Origin: Pseudoxanthomonas winnipegensis
Lineage (GTDB): Bacteria > Pseudomonadota > Gammaproteobacteria > Xanthomonadales > Xanthomonadaceae
Assembly: GCF_004283755.1 (NCBI RefSeq)
Contig: NZ_SHMH01000003.1
Coordinates: 401,135 to 465,134 of the forward strand
Length of the DNA stretch: 64,000 bases
Direction: 5' to 3'
A program made the position numbers and the translations under genes. Position 1 is the stretch's first letter; every line of letters starts with the position of its first letter. This document shows positions 10,214-19,158 of this stretch, piece by piece. Below the pieces are notes generated by a model. The model worked only from the letters and a program-made list of their open reading frames with translations, did not search any database and was not told the DNA's origin.

Positions 10214-10930
10214 ATGGATCCCGAACCGATGGGTACGACCGACACACTGGACTGGGCCAAGGGCGAGGGTCTGCTGCCCGCCGTGGTGCAGGACGCCGAC
10301 ACGCTGCGCGTGCTGATGCTGGGCTACATGAATGAAGAAGCCCTACGCGTCACGCGCGCGTGCGGCCACGTCACCTTCTTCAGCCGCAGCAAGCAGCGCC
10401 TGTGGACCAAGGGCGAGACCTCCGGGCATTTCCTGGACCTGGTCGACATCCAGGCCGACTGCGACAACGACACGCTGCTGGTGCTGGCGCGCCCGCATGG
10501 CCACACCTGCCATCTGCAGCGGCCCAGCTGCTTTGCCGAGGCTCCGGCTTTGGCGGGAGTGGGAGCCGCCATGGCGGCGAAGGAGTCTTCCCGGGAAAGC
10601 CGCATCGCCGCCGTTGGCCAAGAGGCCACAAGGGCGGCTCCCACGGATATCGGGTTCCTGGGGGAGCTCGATGCGCTGATCGCCCAGCGCCACTCGCAGC
10701 GCCCGGAAGGCAGCTACACCACGCGCCTGTTCGAGGGCGGCACCCGCCGCATCGCGCAGAAGGTGGGCGAGGAGGGCGTGGAAACCGCGCTGGCCGGCGT
10801 CGCCCAGGGCGATGCGGAACTGCTCGGCGAAAGCGCCGATCTGCTCTATCACCTCACCGTCCTGCTGCGGGCGCGCGGCCTATCCCTGGCCGACGCGGTC
10901 GCGGTGCTGCGGCAGCGCCACGCCGGCTAG
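10214..10930 (+). CDS. hisIE: Phosphoribosyl-AMP cyclohydrolase / phosphoribosyl-ATP pyrophosphohydrolase with a REP-derived linker
   Basis: This fused enzyme does steps 2 and 3 of histidine synthesis. The HisI domain (residues 1-115) has MLGYMNEEAL, FFSRSKQRLWTKGETSG and the metal site DIQADCDNDTLLV plus HTCH. The HisE domain (from about residue 153) has YTTRLFEGGTRRIAQKVGEE and ETALAG. Between CFAEAP and FLGELDAL lie 36 residues where usual xanthomonad enzymes have about two. Those codons are a copy of the dispersed REP-like module B (10559-10644), in frame and without a stop. Both catalytic domains look whole. Start choices are GTG 10199 (overlapping the hisF stop), ATG 10214 and ATG 10229. 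It is the last gene of the operon. Confidence 0.95.
   Translation: MDPEPMGTTDTLDWAKGEGLLPAVVQDADTLRVLMLGYMNEEALRVTRACGHVTFFSRSKQRLWTKGETSGHFLDLVDIQADCDNDTLLVLARPHGHTCHLQRPSCFAEAPALAGVGAAMAAKESSRESRIAAVGQEATRAAPTDIGFLGELDALIAQRHSQRPEGSYTTRLFEGGTRRIAQKVGEEGVETALAGVAQGDAELLGESADLLYHLTVLLRARGLSLADAVAVLRQRHAG
10559..10644. repeat. REP-like module B inside the hisIE coding sequence, copy 2
   Basis: The segment begins GTGGGAGCCGCCATGGCGGC and ends GGGCGGCTCCCAC, with internal GGGAAAGCCGCATCGCCGCC and TTGGCCAAGAGGCCACAAGG. Each piece matches copy 1 or copy 4 in intergenic DNA. It lies wholly within the reading frame that links the HisI and HisE domains. Confidence 0.85.
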
Positions 10931-11537
10931 AAACCGGTTCCTCACGCGACGCGGCGCAGCAAGCCGCGTCTTGGTCGCGGCTGCAACGCGCCGAGAAAAC
11001 GTTGCCAGCACGGCGTTCGCTTGTCCGCGATCGGACAACGGCGCACGACATCGCCGCTTGTCCGCAACGGACACGGCAGGCGGCGCCGCGACAACACGCG
11101 CCCATCAGCTCCGGGGCATAGCCGTCGCACTGCCTGCGAGGCGCGGAAGTCCTGCGGCGACGCGGTCGGCGTGACCGCTGTCCCGATGCGCGGCGGTAGC
11201 GGACCGATACGTTGTTTCGCCCTGGCTTCGCCCAATGCGTGCAGCGGCCAACGCATGACGTGGCGATGCAATTACATGGCCTGATTTCGACAAGCGAGCG
11301 TCACCCGCAGGCCAAATTTCCATCGATCAGCGCGCGCGAAGAAGCCATTGCGACTGCGGCCACAGAACCGAACATCATCCGTTGACAACGTTGTCTTCGG
11401 CAAAGCACGGTCGGTTTGCGGCAGATGTCAAAAACGCCATATGCCGCAGTCGCAGCTGGCGCCTGCCATCAGGGGGAGGCGGGCCAACAACGCCCCGGCG
11501 GGGTTTCAAGCAACCGCGCCATCCACTGGAGAGAGAC
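10931..11537. other. Gene-free interval between hisIE and the chitinase gene
   Basis: I see no convincing gene in these 607 bases; the short open frames have no recognisable features. The only clear signals are a LacI-type palindrome at 11383-11396 and a good ribosome-binding site just before the chitinase. No obvious his-operon terminator is seen immediately after hisIE. Confidence 0.6.
11383..11396. promoter_or_regulatory. Possible NagR-type (LacI family) operator
   Basis: TGACAACGTTGTCT is a near-perfect palindrome with the central CG step typical of LacI/GalR operators. Xanthomonas NagR is reported to recognise a palindrome of the form TGACA-R-CG-Y-TGTCA that governs N-acetylglucosamine and chitin genes; this site matches all but the last base. 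It lies about 140 bases before the chitinase start, a sensible place for repression that GlcNAc would relieve. Confidence 0.45.
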
Positions 11538-12884
11538 ATGATGTCCACCCGCAAATCGACGTTGTGGTCGTTGATCAGTGCAAGCGCCACCACCGGCATC
11601 CTCGGATCGCTGGCTTCGGCGGCCGTCGTTACCTTCGTTCCGATGCAGTCGGCGCAGGCTCAGACCGCATGCGCGGCGGCATGGAGCGCCTCGTCCGTCT
11701 ATACCGGCGGCAATACCGCCAGCAAGAGCGGCATCAACTACGTGGCCAACTGGTGGACCCAGGGCGACGACCCGACCACCCATAACGGCGGCGCCGGGTC
11801 GGGCCAGCCCTGGACCTCGCAAGGCGCCTGTTCGTCCACCGGCGGTGGCGGCGGTGGTGGTGGAGGCGGCGGCGGGGGAGGTGGTGGCGGTGGTGGGGGC
11901 GGTGGCGGGACGCCGACCAACCCGACCTATCCCAGCTTCGTGTTCAGTCCCTACAAGGACGTCACGATCAACCTCAACTGGAACACCAACGTGATGCAGT
12001 CCAAGGTCACCGGCACCGCCTTGCCGGTGGCGGGCGCGGGCAGCCTGATCTCCACGCAGGTGCCGAACCTGCAGGCGGTGACGCTGGCCTTCGCGACCGG
12101 CACCTGCGGCAGCGAGACCTGGGGCGGCGTGTCGGCCGATGCCTTCAAGAACGCCAATATCCCGGTGCTCAACAATGCCGGCGTGAACTACATCGTCTCC
12201 ACCGGCGGCGCCTCGGGCACCTTCACCTGCGGCAGCGCGACGGGCCTGGCCAACTTCATCGCCCGCTACTACACCCCGCACATGATCGGCTTGGACTTCG
12301 ACATCGAAGGCGGCCAGACCCAGGCCCAGACCGACGCGCTGGTGGCCGCGGCCAAGGTGGTCGAGAGCCAGTATCCCGGCATCCGCTTCTCCTTCACGCT
12401 GGCCACGCTGGCCGCGTCCGACGGCAGCTACGGCGGCGTCAACGCGCTCGGCAACCAGGTGATCCAGGCGGTGCTGGCCTCCGGCCTGCAGCACTACACG
12501 ATCAACCTGATGGTGATGGACTTCGGTCGCGCCCAGGCGTCCAACTGCGTGCTCAAGAGCGGCGGGCTGTGCGACATGGGGGCCTCGACCATCAAGGCCG
12601 TGGAGAACCTGCGCCACACCTACGGCATCGCGCCGCAGCACATCGAGGTGACGCCGATGCTGGGTCGCAACGATACGGCCGACGAGATCTTCACCCTGGC
12701 CGACGTCGACACCGTGGCGCTGTACGCCGCGCAGAACGGCCTGGCCGGTGTCCACCACTGGTCGCTGGATCGCGATACGCCGTGTGCGACGCCGTCGGAT
12801 TACGCCTCGCCGATCTGCAATTCCTACACCGGCCCGGGCGTGCTGGCCTATACCAAGCGCTTCCTGACCGATCTGGGGTTCTGA
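11538..12884 (+). CDS. Secreted GH18 chitinase with chitin-binding domain
   Basis: This 448-residue secreted protein should cleave chitin. Residues 1-41 form a long signal peptide ending MQSAQAQ. Residues 43-95 look like a CBM5/12 chitin-binding domain (AWSASSVYTGGNTASKSGINYVANWWTQGD). A run of 23 glycines (residues 102-124) is the linker. The GH18 catalytic domain follows, with the DxxDxDxE-type motif read as GLDFDIEG, so Glu257 is the likely acid. No second glycosidase domain is present. The ATG at 11538 (or the next ATG at 11541) is preceded by GAGAGA. An operator-like palindrome upstream suggests GlcNAc-responsive control. Confidence 0.93.
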   Translation: MMSTRKSTLWSLISASATTGILGSLASAAVVTFVPMQSAQAQTACAAAWSASSVYTGGNTASKSGINYVANWWTQGDDPTTHNGGAGSGQPWTSQGACSSTGGGGGGGGGGGGGGGGGGGGGGGTPTNPTYPSFVFSPYKDVTINLNWNTNVMQSKVTGTALPVAGAGSLISTQVPNLQAVTLAFATGTCGSETWGGVSADAFKNANIPVLNNAGVNYIVSTGGASGTFTCGSATGLANFIARYYTPHMIGLDFDIEGGQTQAQTDALVAAAKVVESQYPGIRFSFTLATLAASDGSYGGVNALGNQVIQAVLASGLQHYTINLMVMDFGRAQASNCVLKSGGLCDMGASTIKAVENLRHTYGIAPQHIEVTPMLGRNDTADEIFTLADVDTVALYAAQNGLAGVHHWSLDRDTPCATPSDYASPICNSYTGPGVLAYTKRFLTDLGF

Positions 12885-12977
12885 GTGGGGTTGGCTGCCA
12901 GGGAAGGCGGCCCTTTTGTTTTAGTCGCTCGGTGGGGTGGGAACACCTGTTTCCCCGACTCTAGCGGCTGCCCGTCT

Positions 12978-13121
12978 GTAGAGCGGAGCTCGCTCCGCTG
13001 CTCTTCGGCCGGATCGTGGGGAAGGCCCCAGCGGAGCAAGCTCCGCTCTACAGGTGGGAGCCGCCATGGCGGCGATGGGGCTTTACCGGTGAGGCCCTGT
13101 CGCCGCCATGGCGGCTCCCAC
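12978..13121. repeat. REP/BIME-like palindrome cluster, copy 3
   Basis: Module A arms lie at 12978-13000 and 13029-13051, followed at once by module B at 13054-13121 (GTGGGAGCCGCCATGGCGGC ... CCGCCATGGCGGCTCCCAC). It fills the gap between the convergent chitinase and uraD genes, where it may also act as a transcription barrier. Confidence 0.85.
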
Positions 13122-13146
13122 ATGGAACAAGCATCGCTTCAAGCCA

Positions 13147-13656
13147 TCAATCCGCCACCAGATCGTCCAGGCGCAGCCTGGCGATCTTCTCGATCTGTTC
13201 CAGGCAGGTGGCGATCTCCGCCTCGGTCGGCTGCTCCACGCGCTCGCTCAGCGCGGCGATGATGCTGGCGCGCGTGTGGCCGCGCACGGCCAGGATGAAG
13301 GGAAAGCCGTGTCGTTCGCGATAGCGGCGGTTGAGCTCCACCAGTTCGGCGTACTCGGCGGGCGTGCACTGATCCAGGCCGGCGCCGCGCTGCTCGCTGG
13401 CCGAATGCGCGGTCAGCTCGCCGGCGATGGCGGCCTTGCCGGCCAGTTCGGGGTGGGCGCGGATCAGGCCGAGCTGCGCCTCGACGCCGGCCTCGCGCAC
13501 CACCTGGCACATGGCCGCGTGCAGCGCCTCGCGCGAGGGGTAGGGCCGCGTCGCCGCGGCGCCGGCCGGCACCCATGGCGAGTGTTCGAAGATGCCCGCC
13601 AGCGCGCCGATGAAGGCATCGCGCGGCAAGGCGTTGAGTTCGGCCAGGGCGATCAT
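13147..13656 (-). CDS. uraD: OHCU decarboxylase
   Basis: UraD decarboxylates 2-oxo-4-hydroxy-4-carboxy-5-ureidoimidazoline to S-allantoin. The 169-residue protein has the family's two marks: LIRAHPELAGK with the catalytic histidine, and HSASEQRGAGLD. The ATG at 13656 overlaps the puuE stop by four bases; a longer frame upstream would only add residues that lie within puuE. Its partner UraH is encoded 19 kb away at 32955, at the far end of the same purine locus. Confidence 0.95.
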   Translation of the reverse strand: MIALAELNALPRDAFIGALAGIFEHSPWVPAGAAATRPYPSREALHAAMCQVVREAGVEAQLGLIRAHPELAGKAAIAGELTAHSASEQRGAGLDQCTPAEYAELVELNRRYRERHGFPFILAVRGHTRASIIAALSERVEQPTEAEIATCLEQIEKIARLRLDDLVAD

Positions 13657-14591
13657 GCGGCCACCACGAACGGATGCCGCTGCTGCCAGTGGCGCGCGAT
13701 GTCGATGCGCCGGCACACCCACACCTTGTCGTGCTTGGTGATGTGGTCCAGGAAGCGCTGCAGCGCGATCAAGCGGCCCGGCCGCCCCAGCAGCCGGCAG
13801 TGCATGCCCACCGAGAGCATCTTCGGCGCGTCCTCGCCCTCGGCGTAGAGCACGTCGAAGCTGTCGCGCAGGTAGTCGAAGAACTGCGTGGCGGTGTTGA
13901 AGCCCTGCGGGGTGGCGAAGCGCATGTCGTTGGCGTCCAGCGTGTAGGGCACCACCAGATGCGGCTTGCGCGCGCCGTCGGTGGTCTCGACCTGGGTCCA
14001 GAACGGCAGTTCGTCGCCGTAGTAGTCCGCGTCGTAGGCGAAGCCGCCGTGCTCGACCACCAGCCGCCGCGTGTTGGGGCTGTCGCGCCCGGTGTACCAG
14101 CCCAGCGGCGCACTGCCGGTCAGCCGCGTGTGCAGCTCGACCGCACGCTGCAGGTGTTCGCGCTCGGTGGCCGGGTCCATGTCCTGGTAGTGGATCCAGC
14201 GCCAGCCGTGGCTTGCCACCTCATGGCCGAGCTCGACGAAGGCCGCGGTGGCCTCGGGGTGGCGCGCCATCGCCATGGCCACGCCGAACACCGTCAGCGG
14301 CAGGCCGCGCCGTTCGAACTCACGCAGGATCCGCCACACGCCCACCCGCGAGCCGTATTCGTAGATCGACTCCATGCTCATGTGCCGCGCCGGATACGAG
14401 GCCGCGCCGACGATCTCGCTGAGGAACTGCTCCGAGCCGGCGTCGCCGTGCAGGACGTTGTTCTCGCCGCCTTCCTCGTAATTGAGCACGAACTGCACCG
14501 CGATCCGCGCACCGCCCGGCCAGTCGGCATGCGGCGCATCGCGGCCGTAACCGATCAGGTCGCGGGGGTAGTCAGAGCTGGTATCGGACAT
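13653..14591 (-). CDS. puuE: Allantoinase, PuuE type
   Basis: PuuE hydrolyses allantoin to allantoate. It belongs to the polysaccharide-deacetylase (NodB) superfamily and, unlike AllB, is metal-independent. The 312-residue protein has the characteristic RDLIGYGRDAPHADWPGGA opening, VQFVLNYEEGGE, HSW-type HEVASHGWRWIHYQ and YTGRDSPNTRRLVVEHGGF. The ATG at 14591 matches the family N-terminus; upstream in-frame codons look non-coding. It is followed by uraD with an ATGA overlap and preceded by the LuxR-type gene. Confidence 0.95.
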   Translation of the reverse strand: MSDTSSDYPRDLIGYGRDAPHADWPGGARIAVQFVLNYEEGGENNVLHGDAGSEQFLSEIVGAASYPARHMSMESIYEYGSRVGVWRILREFERRGLPLTVFGVAMAMARHPEATAAFVELGHEVASHGWRWIHYQDMDPATEREHLQRAVELHTRLTGSAPLGWYTGRDSPNTRRLVVEHGGFAYDADYYGDELPFWTQVETTDGARKPHLVVPYTLDANDMRFATPQGFNTATQFFDYLRDSFDVLYAEGEDAPKMLSVGMHCRLLGRPGRLIALQRFLDHITKHDKVWVCRRIDIARHWQQRHPFVVAA

Positions 14592-14664
14592 CGCGGCACT
14601 CGTGGAGCGTTGGAAGCCTTGCACTGTAGGAACAAGGCCGCGATGGCACAACGCATGGGTGCCG

Positions 14665-15393
14665 CTACGGCTCCCGTCCTTCCAGATCACCGTGACGCAG
14701 CGCGATGCGGATGGCCTGCGCGGTGGTGCTGGCCCCCAGTCGTTTGCGGATGCGGCGCAGGTGGTGCTCGACCGTGCGCGCCGACAGGCCCAGCGTCGCG
14801 GCGATGTCGGCCTGGCGACGGCCGGCAGCGGTCCAGGACAGGATCTCGCGCTCGCGGGCGCTGAGCGAACTGGGCGCGGCGGCTTCGGGTGCTTCCAGCA
14901 AGCGACGCGCGGTGCGGAACGCGGCGGTGCCGACCATCGCCAGCGACAGTCTGGCTTGTGCCGAGGCGTCGATGCGTGCGCCGCCCAGGCTAAGCGCGCC
15001 TTCCAGTCCGAGCGGCCCGAAGACCGGGATCTGCAGCCCGTGCACCCCAGGTCCGCGTGGCACGCGCACCACGCGGTAGCGCTCTCCGGTGAGCGCCTGG
15101 GTCTTGGTCCAGAAGAACGGCGCGCTGGCCTGTACCACGTGCCGCGTCACCGGGCAGTGGCGCACATAGGTCTCCGCATCGACCCGCGTGCCCGTGCCGA
15201 ACCAGTCGCCATGGATCCAGTAGATCCGCTCGAGCAGGTCTTCCTGCGCCATCGACGCGGCGAACACCACGACCCGGTCGTAGCCCAGCGTCGCGGCGAA
15301 GCGGCCGAATCCCGCCTGCAGCGCAGGCAGCGCGGTGCTGGCCTCCATCGCCAGCGTCGCATCGAACGCCGCCTGCGCCGCGCTTTCGCTCAT
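14665..15393 (-). CDS. LuxR-family regulator with autoinducer-binding-like domain
   Basis: This 242-residue regulator has an N-terminal autoinducer-binding-like domain (about residues 20-155; [20 protein letters not shown] resembles the ligand pocket region) and a C-terminal LuxR helix-turn-helix (residues 175-235; [20 protein letters not shown] and [15 protein letters not shown]). No luxI gene is visible in the window, so it would be a solo regulator if it senses acyl-homoserine lactones at all. It lies between hchA (four-base overlap) and puuE on the same strand. Control of the allantoin genes is a reasonable inference; quorum sensing is not shown. Confidence 0.88.
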   Translation of the reverse strand: MSESAAQAAFDATLAMEASTALPALQAGFGRFAATLGYDRVVVFAASMAQEDLLERIYWIHGDWFGTGTRVDAETYVRHCPVTRHVVQASAPFFWTKTQALTGERYRVVRVPRGPGVHGLQIPVFGPLGLEGALSLGGARIDASAQARLSLAMVGTAAFRTARRLLEAPEAAAPSSLSAREREILSWTAAGRRQADIAATLGLSARTVEHHLRRIRKRLGASTTAQAIRIALRHGDLEGREP

Positions 15394-16259
15394 CGCTGCG
15401 TCACGTCGTCCAGCAGCGTGCGCGCCGCCAGCTTGCCAAGCTGGTTGGCGGCCAGCGGGCTGTCGCCGGTCAGCACGCGCCGGTCGCGATGGACCATGCC
15501 CGACATGTCGGCGTTGACGATCTTGACGCCGGCCTGGGTCAGGCGTTCGCCCAGCAGCCAGGGCATCGGGCCGGGCAGATAGCCGATCTCGACGTTGGCG
15601 CCGGCATCCAGACTGTCCGGGAACACGCACATCTCATAGCCGCGGAACGGGAAATCGGCCGCCGCCTTGCCCAGGCCCGCGGCCAGCAGCCCGGCCGGGC
15701 CGTGACACAGGCTGATGACGTAGCGCTCGTTGGCCATCGCCCACTCCAGCGCCTTGCCGACCTCCTTGCTGAAGGGCAGCCCGTTGAGCGCGCCATGGCC
15801 GCCCGGGATGAACACGCCCAGATAGTGGCCGCCCTCCAGATCGTCGACCAGGTCGGAGAGCTTCTTCGGCGTCCTGAAGCGCTGCAGATACTTGGCGTAG
15901 GTCGCCTTGACCGCCTCGTCCTGATGCGGGAACGCCCAGTGCTCCAGCTTCACCGGATCGCCGGAGATCGTGGCGACCTCGATTTCGAAGCCGGCCTTGT
16001 CCAGGTGCAGCATCGGCAGCAGCGTCTCGACCGGATGGTTGCCGGTGGAGAAGAACTTGCCGTTGCCCATCAGCAGATAGCGCTCCTGGGTGGCGATCAT
16101 CAACACCTTCCACTTGCCGCCGGTGTAGGCGTCGGGATAGTCGGCGCCATCGAAATCGGTCTTCGGCGAGGTGTATTGCGACAGCGAATAGGGCGAGGGG
16201 AAGAAGGCGTCGTGCTCGGCTGCGTCGGGCGCGGGCGCGCGGTCGTTCTGCTCGGTCAT
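15390..16259 (-). CDS. hchA: Hsp31-type glyoxalase III / protein deglycase
   Basis: This 289-residue DJ-1/PfpI-superfamily protein matches HchA in length and layout. The nucleophile elbow [16 protein letters not shown] places the cysteine near residue 184. The segment [20 protein letters not shown] gives the conserved GGHG loop, and the N-terminal extension (residues 1-45) with [17 protein letters not shown] is typical of Hsp31. The family converts methylglyoxal to lactate, works as a holding chaperone, and its deglycase activity is debated. It overlaps the luxR-type gene by four bases; why it lies with purine genes is unclear, though allantoin breakdown yields glyoxylate-type aldehydes. Confidence 0.92.
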   Translation of the reverse strand: MTEQNDRAPAPDAAEHDAFFPSPYSLSQYTSPKTDFDGADYPDAYTGGKWKVLMIATQERYLLMGNGKFFSTGNHPVETLLPMLHLDKAGFEIEVATISGDPVKLEHWAFPHQDEAVKATYAKYLQRFRTPKKLSDLVDDLEGGHYLGVFIPGGHGALNGLPFSKEVGKALEWAMANERYVISLCHGPAGLLAAGLGKAAADFPFRGYEMCVFPDSLDAGANVEIGYLPGPMPWLLGERLTQAGVKIVNADMSGMVHRDRRVLTGDSPLAANQLGKLAARTLLDDVTQR

Positions 16260-16367
16260 GGCGTGCTCCAGGTTCGGTCGAATCGATGGAGTGTCAGGCT
16301 AGGACCGTGACAGGGGCGCGGCAATGCGGGTTTTCCCCTAACGTCGCGTCGAGCGCAAGCGCGCGTC

Positions 16368-16862
16368 TCAGCGATTCAGACGGCGCACGTAGAAGCGCGA
16401 GTCCACCGCCATCAGCGGGAAGCGCGGCGGCAGCGCCTCGCGCGCGATCGGCGCGAAGCCATGCTTCTCGTAGAAGCGGTGCGCGGCGAGGAAGCGGTCG
16501 GTGGTGCCCAGGTAGATCGCGCGCAGTTCGCGGGCCTGCGCATGCGCCAGCAGCGTGGTCAGCAGGCGCGGCGCCACGCCGTGCGCGTGGCCGCGATGCG
16601 TGGCCGCCACGAACATCTTGCGCAGCGCGGCCTCGCCCTCGCCGATGTCGCGCAGGCCGATGCAGCCCACGATCCGGCTCGCGTCCTCGGCGACCCAGAA
16701 GCCGCCTTGGCCCTGGCCGTAGAAGCCTTCCACATCGATCAGGTCCGGCTGCGCGGCCAGGTCGATGTCCAGGCCGAACTCGCCGCGCTGGATGCCGACG
16801 ATCAGCGCGCCCACCGCATCACGGTCGGCCGGTTGCCAGGGGCGGATCGCAGGGGCGGACAT
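16368..16862 (-). CDS. GNAT-family acetyltransferase
   Basis: This 164-residue protein has the GNAT fold. The segment GCIGLRDIGEGEAALRKMFV is the beta4 strand region, and the acetyl-CoA loop follows as THRGHAHGVAPRLLTTLL. The C-terminal FYEKHGFAPI is the usual beta6 motif. Substrate is unknown. Its start shares one base with the permease stop (TGATG), so the two are cotranscribed, and it lies about 110 bases before hchA. Confidence 0.88.
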   Translation of the reverse strand: MSAPAIRPWQPADRDAVGALIVGIQRGEFGLDIDLAAQPDLIDVEGFYGQGQGGFWVAEDASRIVGCIGLRDIGEGEAALRKMFVAATHRGHAHGVAPRLLTTLLAHAQARELRAIYLGTTDRFLAAHRFYEKHGFAPIAREALPPRFPLMAVDSRFYVRRLNR

Positions 16863-18214
16863 CAGGCGTGCGGCGGCTCGGGCGACAGCGGTTCGGAGGA
16901 TCGCGCGCCGCCCAGGCCGTTGAACCACAGGTTCAGCGCCACGCAGGCCAGCGTGGCCAGGGCGATGCCACTGTGCAGCAGCGGTGCCAGCGCCTTGGGC
17001 AACTGGTCGAACACCGCCGGCGCGGCCACCGGCGCCATCGCCAGGCCCACGCCCACCGCGACGATCAGCAGGTTGTGCCGGCGCCCCTGGAAGTCCACCA
17101 GCCCCAGCACGCGGATGCCGTTGGCGGTGACCATGCCGAACATCACCAGCCCCGCGCCGCCCAGCACGGCCGGCGGCACCGAGGCCACCAGCACCGCCAG
17201 CTTGGGCACCAGTCCCAGCACGATCAGGATCGCCCCGGCCAGCACGCACACCCAGCGGCTGCGCACGCCGGTCAGCGCCACCAGGCCGATGTTCTGCGAG
17301 TACGAGGTATCGGGGAAGGCGTTGAACACCCCGCCCAGCAGCGTGGCCAGCCCGTCCACGCGCAGCCCGCGCACCAGCGCCGGGCGATCCACCGGGCGCT
17401 GCACGATGTCGCCCAGCGCCAGGAACATGCCTGTGGATTCGACGAACACGATGAACAGCACCACACACATGGTCACGCAGGACCACAGCTCGAACTTGGG
17501 CGTGCCGAAGTGGAACGGCAGCACCGGCGCCAGCCACGCCGCCTCGCGCAGGCCGCTCACATCCACGCGCCCGGCCAGGGCAGCCACCACCATGCCGCCG
17601 GCCAGCCCGAGCAACACGCCGATATTGGCGATAAAGCCGCGCCCGTGCCGCAGCAGCGCCAGCACGCCCAGCAGCACCACCGCGGCCAGGCCCAGATTGA
17701 TCGGCGCGCCGTAGTCGGCCGCGCCCACGCCGCCGGCGGCCCAGTTCACCGCCACCCCGACCAGGGTCAGCCCGATCACGGTGATGACCGTGCCGGTGAC
17801 CACCGGCGGGAACAGCCGCAGCAGCCGCCCGATCAGCGGCGCGGCCAGGATGCCGACCACCCCGGCGACCAGGTTGGCGCCGAACACATAGGGCAGGCCC
17901 AGCGCCGGATTGCCGCCGATGGCGATCATCGGCCCCACGCTGGCGAAGGTAGCCGCCATCACCACCGGCAGGCGGATGCCGAAGCCGCCGAGCCCCAGCG
18001 ACTGCACCAGCGTCGCCAGCCCGCAGCAGAACAGGTCCGCACTGACCAGGAAGGCCGTGTCTTCGCGCGACAGATGCAGCGCCCCGGCCACGATCAACGG
18101 CACCGCCACCGCCCCGGCATACATCACCAGCACATGCTGGACCGCCAGCAGCCACAGCGGCCCCGCCGGCGGCACGGCATCGATCGGCGAAGGCGAGGGC
18201 AGGGCGCGGGACAT
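16862..18214 (-). CDS. NCS2/NAT family purine or urate permease
   Basis: This 450-residue inner-membrane protein has about 14 hydrophobic segments and the NAT signature as YSQNIGLVALTGVRSR near residue 310. The second conserved element, FVESTGMFLALGD near residue 271, carries the substrate-contacting acidic residue. The family imports xanthine, urate or uracil with protons. Because the neighbouring genes degrade allantoin and urate, xanthine or urate is the likely cargo, but the sequence alone does not separate these. It is the first gene of the minus-strand set. Confidence 0.92.
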   Translation of the reverse strand: MSRALPSPSPIDAVPPAGPLWLLAVQHVLVMYAGAVAVPLIVAGALHLSREDTAFLVSADLFCCGLATLVQSLGLGGFGIRLPVVMAATFASVGPMIAIGGNPALGLPYVFGANLVAGVVGILAAPLIGRLLRLFPPVVTGTVITVIGLTLVGVAVNWAAGGVGAADYGAPINLGLAAVVLLGVLALLRHGRGFIANIGVLLGLAGGMVVAALAGRVDVSGLREAAWLAPVLPFHFGTPKFELWSCVTMCVVLFIVFVESTGMFLALGDIVQRPVDRPALVRGLRVDGLATLLGGVFNAFPDTSYSQNIGLVALTGVRSRWVCVLAGAILIVLGLVPKLAVLVASVPPAVLGGAGLVMFGMVTANGIRVLGLVDFQGRRHNLLIVAVGVGLAMAPVAAPAVFDQLPKALAPLLHSGIALATLACVALNLWFNGLGGARSSEPLSPEPPHA

Positions 18215-18546
18215 CGGCGGGCTCGATGGGGGCGAGCGCTGAACTTAGCCGCGGTTGGTGCGACGCACAATGTTTTGGATGACGCCCCTTGCGAGCAAAG
18301 GATGCTGATGCGAGCAGCAACTAAAAAAGCAGTCCGGCAGCGCAGTGATTGGTCTTCATTTCTGGCGATTGCTCGCTCTTACGGCCTTGGCTTATGCGTG
18401 AAGTCGCACCTCGACGGGAGCTGGGCGGTGTAGGCACGTCCCTCCGGTGATCCAACCGTTAGCCAATTTTGTGGAGTTGACAAATTTACAAATCTGCAGA
18501 AAGATTGGCCGGGACAAAATTCCATTTCTGCATAAAGGGTCTTGGT
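18215..18546. other. Left border of an AT-richer island
   Basis: The first 200 bases have no gene I can support and no tRNA that could serve as an attachment site. From about 18440 the base composition drops from the GC-rich background. TTGACA at 18477-18482 may be a -35 element for the next gene, with a poor -10 about 17 bases on. The near-inverted words AATTTTGT (18465) and ACAAATTT (18480) could be an operator for the XRE protein encoded downstream. Confidence 0.45.
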
Positions 18547-19155
18547 ATGAGCTACGAAAGCACGCCTTGGAGCCATGCGCCTCAACTCACAGGGCAGCGC
18601 CTAAGAGTCATTGCCGAAATCCTGCTTGAAACGCTCTACGACACAGAGTTGGAATTGTCTGGCGACCTGGATGACAACTATGTTCGAGGTAGCGCGACGT
18701 TCGGTCGTCAGCGCAACGCCATCATCCGTGTCTGTCAGCAAGGTCGGTACGATTGGATCAAGCTCACGCATGCGGGCATGGATGTAACCTTCGAAATCGA
18801 AGGGATCCCTTGCCGCTTCTTTGCCGATGATCCCGCCAATCCAAAGAAACCAGGCTTCTATCGGCGAAATGACGCGGATCGCTTGCTCTTTGAGGTCGAT
18901 ACTGGCAAGCCGGAGATGTTTCGCTTCGTTGTTGTGAAGCCGGAGACGGCTGAGGAAGAAGCGGATGTTCACTTCATTGGGTTCGATGGCAATCTCGAAC
19001 AGGTGTTTCGCTGGAAGTACTCTCAAAGCACCCCTGCTTTGGCCAGTGTGGACGATACCAAGTTGGAAGCGGTCGAACTTCCGCCCGCGAGGGCTATGAT
19101 TCCGAAGGCTCAGCAGGAAGACCGTGCTGCCGGTGACGAGAGTCACGAGGAATAA
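18547..19155 (+). CDS. Island protein of unknown function, partner of an XRE-ImmA/IrrE gene
   Basis: I do not recognise this 202-residue soluble protein. It has no signal peptide or membrane segment. The central region alternates beta-like strands (RYDWIKLTHAGMDVTFEIEG, MFRFVVVKPE, VHFIGFDGNLEQVFRW), and the C-terminus is acidic. The ATG at 18547 follows AAAGGG at a usable distance and was preferred over an upstream TTG. It ends three bases before the next gene, so the pair is surely one operon. Codon use is clearly more AT-rich than in the flanking genes, a sign of transfer. A role as substrate, partner or toxin of the adjacent metallopeptidase is possible but unproven. Confidence 0.75.
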   Translation: MSYESTPWSHAPQLTGQRLRVIAEILLETLYDTELELSGDLDDNYVRGSATFGRQRNAIIRVCQQGRYDWIKLTHAGMDVTFEIEGIPCRFFADDPANPKKPGFYRRNDADRLLFEVDTGKPEMFRFVVVKPETAEEEADVHFIGFDGNLEQVFRWKYSQSTPALASVDDTKLEAVELPPARAMIPKAQQEDRAAGDESHEE

Positions 19156-19158
19156 GCT

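Noticed and set aside
10931..11380. Small genes in the gap after hisIE
   Set aside because: Several frames of 70-110 codons exist on both strands, but none has a good start site, conserved-looking composition or known motif.
14665..15393. Complete quorum-sensing circuit
   Set aside because: The LuxR-type protein is present but no LuxI-type synthase gene is in the window.
18368..18585. Short minus-strand open frame at the island border
   Set aside because: It overlaps the promoter-like region and the start of the island gene, has no ribosome-binding site and no recognisable protein feature.
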